Part shown: piece after piece, positions 8,493 to 11,538 of the stretch
Numbering within the stretch: position 1 is the first letter of the stretch
Layout of the letters: each line of letters begins with the position of its first letter
Assembly (NCBI GenBank): GCA_052146895.1
Contig: JBKQLZ010000269.1
Span: 1 to 11,538, forward strand
From: Palsa-601 sp052146895
GTDB lineage: Bacteria; Actinomycetota; Acidimicrobiia; Acidimicrobiales; Bog-793
Length of the DNA: 11,538 nt
Direction of reading: 5' to 3'
Translations under genes and position numbers: made by a program
Notes under the pieces: generated by a model
What the model saw: only the letters and a program-made list of their open reading frames with translations
Database searches by the model: none
What the model was told of the DNA's origin: nothing

Positions 8493-9744
8493 AACTAGCT
8501 CGGGCAGGCGACGTGCCCACGTCGCGCAACAGGTTCTCGGCGCTCGGCCCGGAGCGGCGCTCGGACTCCATCCGCTCGAGCTCCCGTCCGACCAGGTCGA
8601 TGTCGAGATCGAGGAAGCTGAGAGGCGGGAGCGCCTGTTCGATCGCCCCCAGCATCATCCGCCGGAGCGAGTCCTCCGTTATCGGCCGCCCGCCAAGTCC
8701 GGCGATGACGTTGTAAACCGACGGGCCGCGGCCAGCCGTCGCGAGGGAGACATCCGCCCCGAGGATGCCGTGGCCGCCGATCGAGAACGCCTTCTCGACC
8801 ACGACGACCTGCCGGGCCTCTTGGAGGGCATCGGCGATCGCCGCGGCAGGGAACGGGCGGAAGGTCGTGATCCCGAGCACACCGATCGGTATCCCCTCGT
8901 CCCGCAGAGCGTCGGCGGTGTCCTTGATCGTCCCGAGCACCGACCCGAGAGCCACGACAACGGTCTCGGCGCCCTCGAGGCGGTAGGGACTCACGAGGCC
9001 CCCGCTCCGGCGCCCGAAAGCGGTCTCGAACTCGTCTGCCAGCACCGGTATCCGGTCGAGCGCCTGCAACTGCCGCACGTGTGCGAGATAGCGCACCTCT
9101 GTGAAGGCCTCCGGTCCGACCATGGCACCGATCGTGACGGGATCGTCGGGATCGAGCACCTGGCGCGGCTCGAAGCTGGGGAGCCAGCCGTCGACCTCTT
9201 CTTGGCTGGGTAGGTCCACGCGCTCGAACGCGTGAGTGAGGACGAAGCCGTCCATGCACACCATTACCGGGACGGAGAGCTCCTCAGCAAGACGGAAGGC
9301 CTGTATGTGCAGGTCCAATGCGTGCTGATTCGTCTCGGCGAAGAGCTGGAGCCAGCCGGAGTCCCGCACTGACATGGCATCTGAGTGGTCGTTCCAGATG
9401 TTGATAGGCGCGCCGATCGCCCGGTTGGCGACGGTCATCACGATCGGCAGCCCGAGCCCGGCGGCGTTGTACACGGCTTCAGTCATGAACAGCAGGCCTT
9501 GGCTCGCCGTGGCGGTGTACGCACGAGCCCCCATGGCGGAGGCACCGATCGAGACCGACATCGCCGCGAATTCCGACTCGACGTTTATGAACTCGCACGG
9601 CGAGAGGCGACCGGACTTCACCATCGCTCCGACACCCTCGATGATGTGGGTCTGCGGGGAGATGGGGTAAGCGCAGACGACCTCGGGGCGGCACAGAGCG
9701 ACAGCCTCCGCGACAGCACGCGAGCCTTCAATCTGACGAAGCAC
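8491..9744 (-). CDS. porA: 2-oxoacid:ferredoxin oxidoreductase, alpha subunit
   Basis: The 417-residue alpha subunit carries the pyrimidine-binding domain of the TPP site (YPISPQTHIIE, 26-36; NVESEFAAM, 54-62), then TATASQGLLFM (77-87) and the conserved run around ANRAIGAPINIWNDHSDA (106-123), all typical of PorA. A transketolase C-terminal-like domain follows at about 250-360 (ETVVVALGSVLGTIKD; FSIGGHGILGAD). It pairs with the beta subunit to form the active site. The start is GTG, supported by GGAGGAGAGG 7 nt upstream, and it overlaps the gamma gene by 17 bp. No key motif appears missing. The closely related 2-ketoisovalerate and phenylglyoxylate enzymes share these motifs, so the oxoacid stays open. 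Confidence 0.94.
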   Translation of the reverse strand: MLRQIEGSRAVAEAVALCRPEVVCAYPISPQTHIIEGVGAMVKSGRLSPCEFINVESEFAAMSVSIGASAMGARAYTATASQGLLFMTEAVYNAAGLGLPIVMTVANRAIGAPINIWNDHSDAMSVRDSGWLQLFAETNQHALDLHIQAFRLAEELSVPVMVCMDGFVLTHAFERVDLPSQEEVDGWLPSFEPRQVLDPDDPVTIGAMVGPEAFTEVRYLAHVRQLQALDRIPVLADEFETAFGRRSGGLVSPYRLEGAETVVVALGSVLGTIKDTADALRDEGIPIGVLGITTFRPFPAAAIADALQEARQVVVVEKAFSIGGHGILGADVSLATAGRGPSVYNVIAGLGGRPITEDSLRRMMLGAIEQALPPLSFLDLDIDLVGRELERMESERRSGPSAENLLRDVGTSPARAS

Positions 9745-10354
9745 GGGCCAACCTCTCCTCCGCTACGAACTCAGCCGCCTCGCGAGCTGCGGCGGCATTG
9801 CCTTGCGCCACTGCTCCGTGGAACCTCTCCTCGATCGCTGCTACGACCGAATCGATCGTGACGACGCCCGTCATGACCGCGAAACCGCCCAACAGCACGG
9901 CATTGGGCAACGGGCGACCGAGGCGGCGCAGCGCGATCTCGGTCGCAGGGACGGTGAGCAGATGATCGGGATGGAACCTGTCGGCAAGATCGCCGAGGCC
10001 CAACTCGTCGAAGCTCTGCGAGGTGTTGACCAGAATGAAGCCGTCCTCACGTATCCCGGCGAACAGGTCGACTTGGTGCACCAAGGTCGCGTCCTGGATG
10101 ACGAGCGCGTCTGGTGCATCGATCGGTGCACGCGTGCGGATCTCGCGTTCGGAGATCCGGCAGTAGGAGACGACCGGCGCCCCGGTGCGTTCCGATCCGA
10201 AGCTTGGGAAGGCCTGGGAGTAGCGACCGTCGAGAAACGCAGCAACGGACAACATCTCGGCCGCGGTGACCACGCCCTGGCCGCCGCGCCCATGAAACCT
10301 CACCTGGAAGGTTCCAGACGCGATCTGAGCACCGCCTTGCGCGACTGTTGTCAT
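9728..10354 (-). CDS. porG: 2-oxoacid:ferredoxin oxidoreductase, gamma subunit
   Basis: The roughly 208-residue protein has the GRGGQGVVTAAEML motif (22-35) and the segment SFGSERTGAPVVSY that define gamma subunits of pyruvate/ketoacid oxidoreductases, which help bind coenzyme A. The length fits the family (about 180-210). It is the first gene of the oxidoreductase operon and is followed without a gap by alpha, beta and the flavoprotein. I chose the ATG at 10354; a TTG two codons upstream is also possible. No Shine-Dalgarno sequence precedes the ATG, and the predicted transcription start coincides with it, so the message may be leaderless, a common arrangement in actinobacteria. A DosR-like box lies 42.5 bp upstream of that point. 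Confidence 0.93.
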   Translation of the reverse strand: MTTVAQGGAQIASGTFQVRFHGRGGQGVVTAAEMLSVAAFLDGRYSQAFPSFGSERTGAPVVSYCRISEREIRTRAPIDAPDALVIQDATLVHQVDLFAGIREDGFILVNTSQSFDELGLGDLADRFHPDHLLTVPATEIALRRLGRPLPNAVLLGGFAVMTGVVTIDSVVAAIEERFHGAVAQGNAAAAREAAEFVAEERLARASSD

Positions 10355-10360
10355 GTTCAA

Positions 10361-10366
10361 AGCATG
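10361..10366 (-). promoter_or_regulatory. Candidate -10 element of the oxidoreductase operon
   Basis: The minus strand reads CATGCT. Its last base lies 35.5 bp from the centre of the upstream box and 7 nt before the A of the gamma-subunit ATG, predicting a leaderless transcript. The match to TATAAT is poor (3 of 6); support comes mainly from position. Confidence 0.3.
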
Positions 10367-10389
10367 GCGGGTTCGGCAGGAGCGCGGAA

Positions 10390-10403
10390 GGGTCGAAGGT
10401 CCC
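10390..10403 (-). promoter_or_regulatory. DosR/DevR-like box upstream of the 2-oxoacid oxidoreductase operon
   Basis: The minus strand reads GGGACCTTCGACCC, 11 of 14 matches to the DosR core GGGACTWWAGTCCC and retaining the GGG...CCC ends and the C/G pair of the palindrome. It lies in the 93-bp gap between the CBS protein stop and the gamma-subunit start, centred 42.5 bp upstream of the predicted start point, as for an activator. A regulator of the DosR response-regulator family would link the operon to low oxygen or redox stress. That is an inference; no such regulator gene is in the window. Confidence 0.42.
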
Positions 10404-10447
10404 GATTACCGCGGAATCACGGCGAGCGCCGCCAAACCGGAGCCGAT

Positions 10448-10942
10448 TCAGTCCGAAGGCGCGGCGAGAGTCAGCTCGGACAGGGTCACGAGGAGGTCGC
10501 TCGCGCTCACCATTCCGATGACGGTGCCGTCCGCCTTCACGGGTAGGTGGTGGATGCCACAGGCAACCATCGACTCGATGGCCTCTCGTACGGTGTCCTC
10601 GGATCCCAAGGCGACGATGTCCTCAGAGGCGACCTCGATCGCCCAGGTCACATCGGGGTTCAGTCCGTCCGCGATCGCCCTGACGAGATCACGCTCGGTG
10701 AGTATCGCAGAGGGTCCGTCCGTGCGTAGCAAGATCAAGCTCCCGACGCCTTGGCTGGTCATCGCCTCGGCAGCAGCGCGGATCGTCAGCTCGGGGTCGC
10801 AGAACAGCGGGCGGCGCGTCATCACATCGATGATCGGGAAGCTGAGCGCCCAGTCCTGCACGGCGCGCGGAGCCTCCGGCCCTCCTCCAACTTGCTGCGT
10901 GGCTACGAGTCCTTGTTCGGCCTCGTCATGGGCAACTGTCAT
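10448..10942 (-). CDS. Two-CBS-domain protein
   Basis: The 164-residue protein is a stand-alone CBS pair (Bateman module). After about 35 less-ordered residues, CBS1 spans about 36-95 (DVMTRRPLFCDPELTIRAAA...GSLILL...AILTERDLVRAI) and CBS2 about 102-156 (IVALGSEDTVREAIESMV...IHHLPV...GMVSASDLL). Such modules usually bind adenine nucleotides or other ligands and sense energy or redox state; no catalytic or membrane part is present. AAGGAG lies 6 nt before the ATG. It follows the PspA gene by 23 bp, so the two are probably cotranscribed, while the next gene has its own candidate promoter. Single CBS-pair proteins such as Hrp1 belong to the DosR dormancy regulon of mycobacteria, which fits the nearby box. 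The ligand is unknown. Confidence 0.9.
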   Translation of the reverse strand: MTVAHDEAEQGLVATQQVGGGPEAPRAVQDWALSFPIIDVMTRRPLFCDPELTIRAAAEAMTSQGVGSLILLRTDGPSAILTERDLVRAIADGLNPDVTWAIEVASEDIVALGSEDTVREAIESMVACGIHHLPVKADGTVIGMVSASDLLVTLSELTLAAPSD

Positions 10943-10965
10943 TTCGGTCTCCTTCCGCGTCCCCG

Positions 10966-11538
10966 TCAGCCCTCGCTCAGCTCCGGTGCAGGTGAGCCCG
11001 AGCCGACCTCGGCCTTCAGGGCGGCGAACTCCTTGTCGACCTCGGCAGCCGAGCCCGCTTCGTCGAGCTCCTTCTGGATCTCGTCGGTACCGCCGCCGAC
11101 GTCTTCGAGCACGCCTGACTGGAGCAGCTCGTCGACCGCGCTGGCGTGAGCCTGCATGGTGGCGATCTTGTCCTGGGCCCGCTGGAGCGCGGCGCCCGAG
11201 TCGTCGAAGGTCTTCGAGATGCCTGCGGCGCTCTCGCCCACAGAGCTGACGGCCTTGGCGGCTGTGTACTGCGCCTTCATGACCTCCTTCTGCGTGCGGA
11301 AGTCGTTCACTTTCTTCTGGAGGGCCTCGAGGGTCTGCTCGAGCTTCTGCTCCTGCTCGGTCAGCTGTACGTGCTGGGGCTCCATGGCGTCGATCTGGGC
11401 CTGGGCGGCGGCCTTGCGAGAGAGAGCTTCCTTCGCGAGATCGTCCTTGCCCTGCGCTATTGCTGCCTTGGCCTGGTCCTGGAGGTGGTTCACCGAATGC
11501 TCGAGCTGCTGCTCCTGCAGCTCGATCTGCTTGCGCGC
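10966..11538 (-). CDS. pspA: PspA/IM30 family membrane-stress protein, cut by the window edge
   Basis: The frame is open to the right edge, so the true start is outside; 190 residues are visible. They form long, charged, Ala/Gln/Glu-rich coiled-coil helices with no membrane segment: an edge piece reading ARKQIELQEQQ, then AIAQGKDDLAKEALSRKAAA, which is the family's hallmark turn, then further heptad-rich helices. A Gly/Pro-rich acidic tail closes the protein. PspA/IM30/Vipp1 proteins assemble on the inner face of the cytoplasmic membrane as rods or rings and preserve membrane integrity and proton-motive force. An apparent GTG at 11493 is internal and not a start, because the family sequence continues upstream. 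The CBS gene follows by 23 bp. Confidence 0.88.
   Translation of the reverse strand, partial: ARKQIELQEQQLEHSVNHLQDQAKAAIAQGKDDLAKEALSRKAAAQAQIDAMEPQHVQLTEQEQKLEQTLEALQKKVNDFRTQKEVMKAQYTAAKAVSSVGESAAGISKTFDDSGAALQRAQDKIATMQAHASAVDELLQSGVLEDVGGGTDEIQKELDEAGSAAEVDKEFAALKAEVGSGSPAPELSEG

Noticed and set aside
10966..11493. A complete short PspA starting at the GTG at 11493
   Set aside because: The frame continues to the right edge with PspA-like sequence (ARKQIELQEQQ), so the GTG is an internal valine codon.

Overview
The window is high-GC DNA with a strong preference for G/C in third codon positions, GTG as well as ATG starts and tightly packed, overlapping genes. This suggests an actinobacterium, possibly an uncultivated soil or subsurface lineage. 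The assignment rests on composition and gene content only and is moderately confident.

Except for the last codons of an N-acyl-D-amino-acid deacylase at the left edge (+ strand), every gene lies on the minus strand and is read right to left. In transcription order: a PspA/IM30 protein (cut by the right edge) and a two-CBS-domain protein; then, after a 93-bp gap, a 2-oxoacid:ferredoxin oxidoreductase locus (gamma, alpha, beta) ending in a large GltD-like flavoprotein fused to a 2x[4Fe-4S] ferredoxin domain; then, after a 67-bp gap holding a perfect 7-bp hairpin, a glycerate kinase with an odd Asp/His repeat; then, after a 109-bp gap, two fold-type-II PLP enzymes (cysteine-synthase-like and threonine-synthase-like) and a D-hydantoinase/dihydropyrimidinase. 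No stretch longer than 300 bases lacks a gene, and I see no RNA gene, insertion sequence or CRISPR array.

Read together, the genes suggest catabolism of a cyclic ureide or amino acid: the hydantoinase opens the ring, PLP enzymes deaminate or cleave the amino acid, and a 2-oxoacid is oxidised to an acyl-CoA. Electrons would pass through the fused ferredoxin/flavin subunit to NAD(P)+. The glycerate kinase would bring a three-carbon by-product into glycolysis. This pathway is inference; the true substrate cannot be read from the sequence and no carbamoylase is present.

The most interesting regulatory signal is a pair of 14-bp elements, GGGACCTTCGACCC and GGGACTTTCGCCTC, in the two largest intergenic gaps. 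Both resemble the DosR/DevR dormancy box. Both lie exactly the same distance (35.5 bp from box centre to the last base) upstream of a weak CANNNT -10-like hexamer. They would place the oxygen-sensitive oxidoreductase and the PLP/hydantoinase unit under one hypoxia- or redox-responsive regulator.
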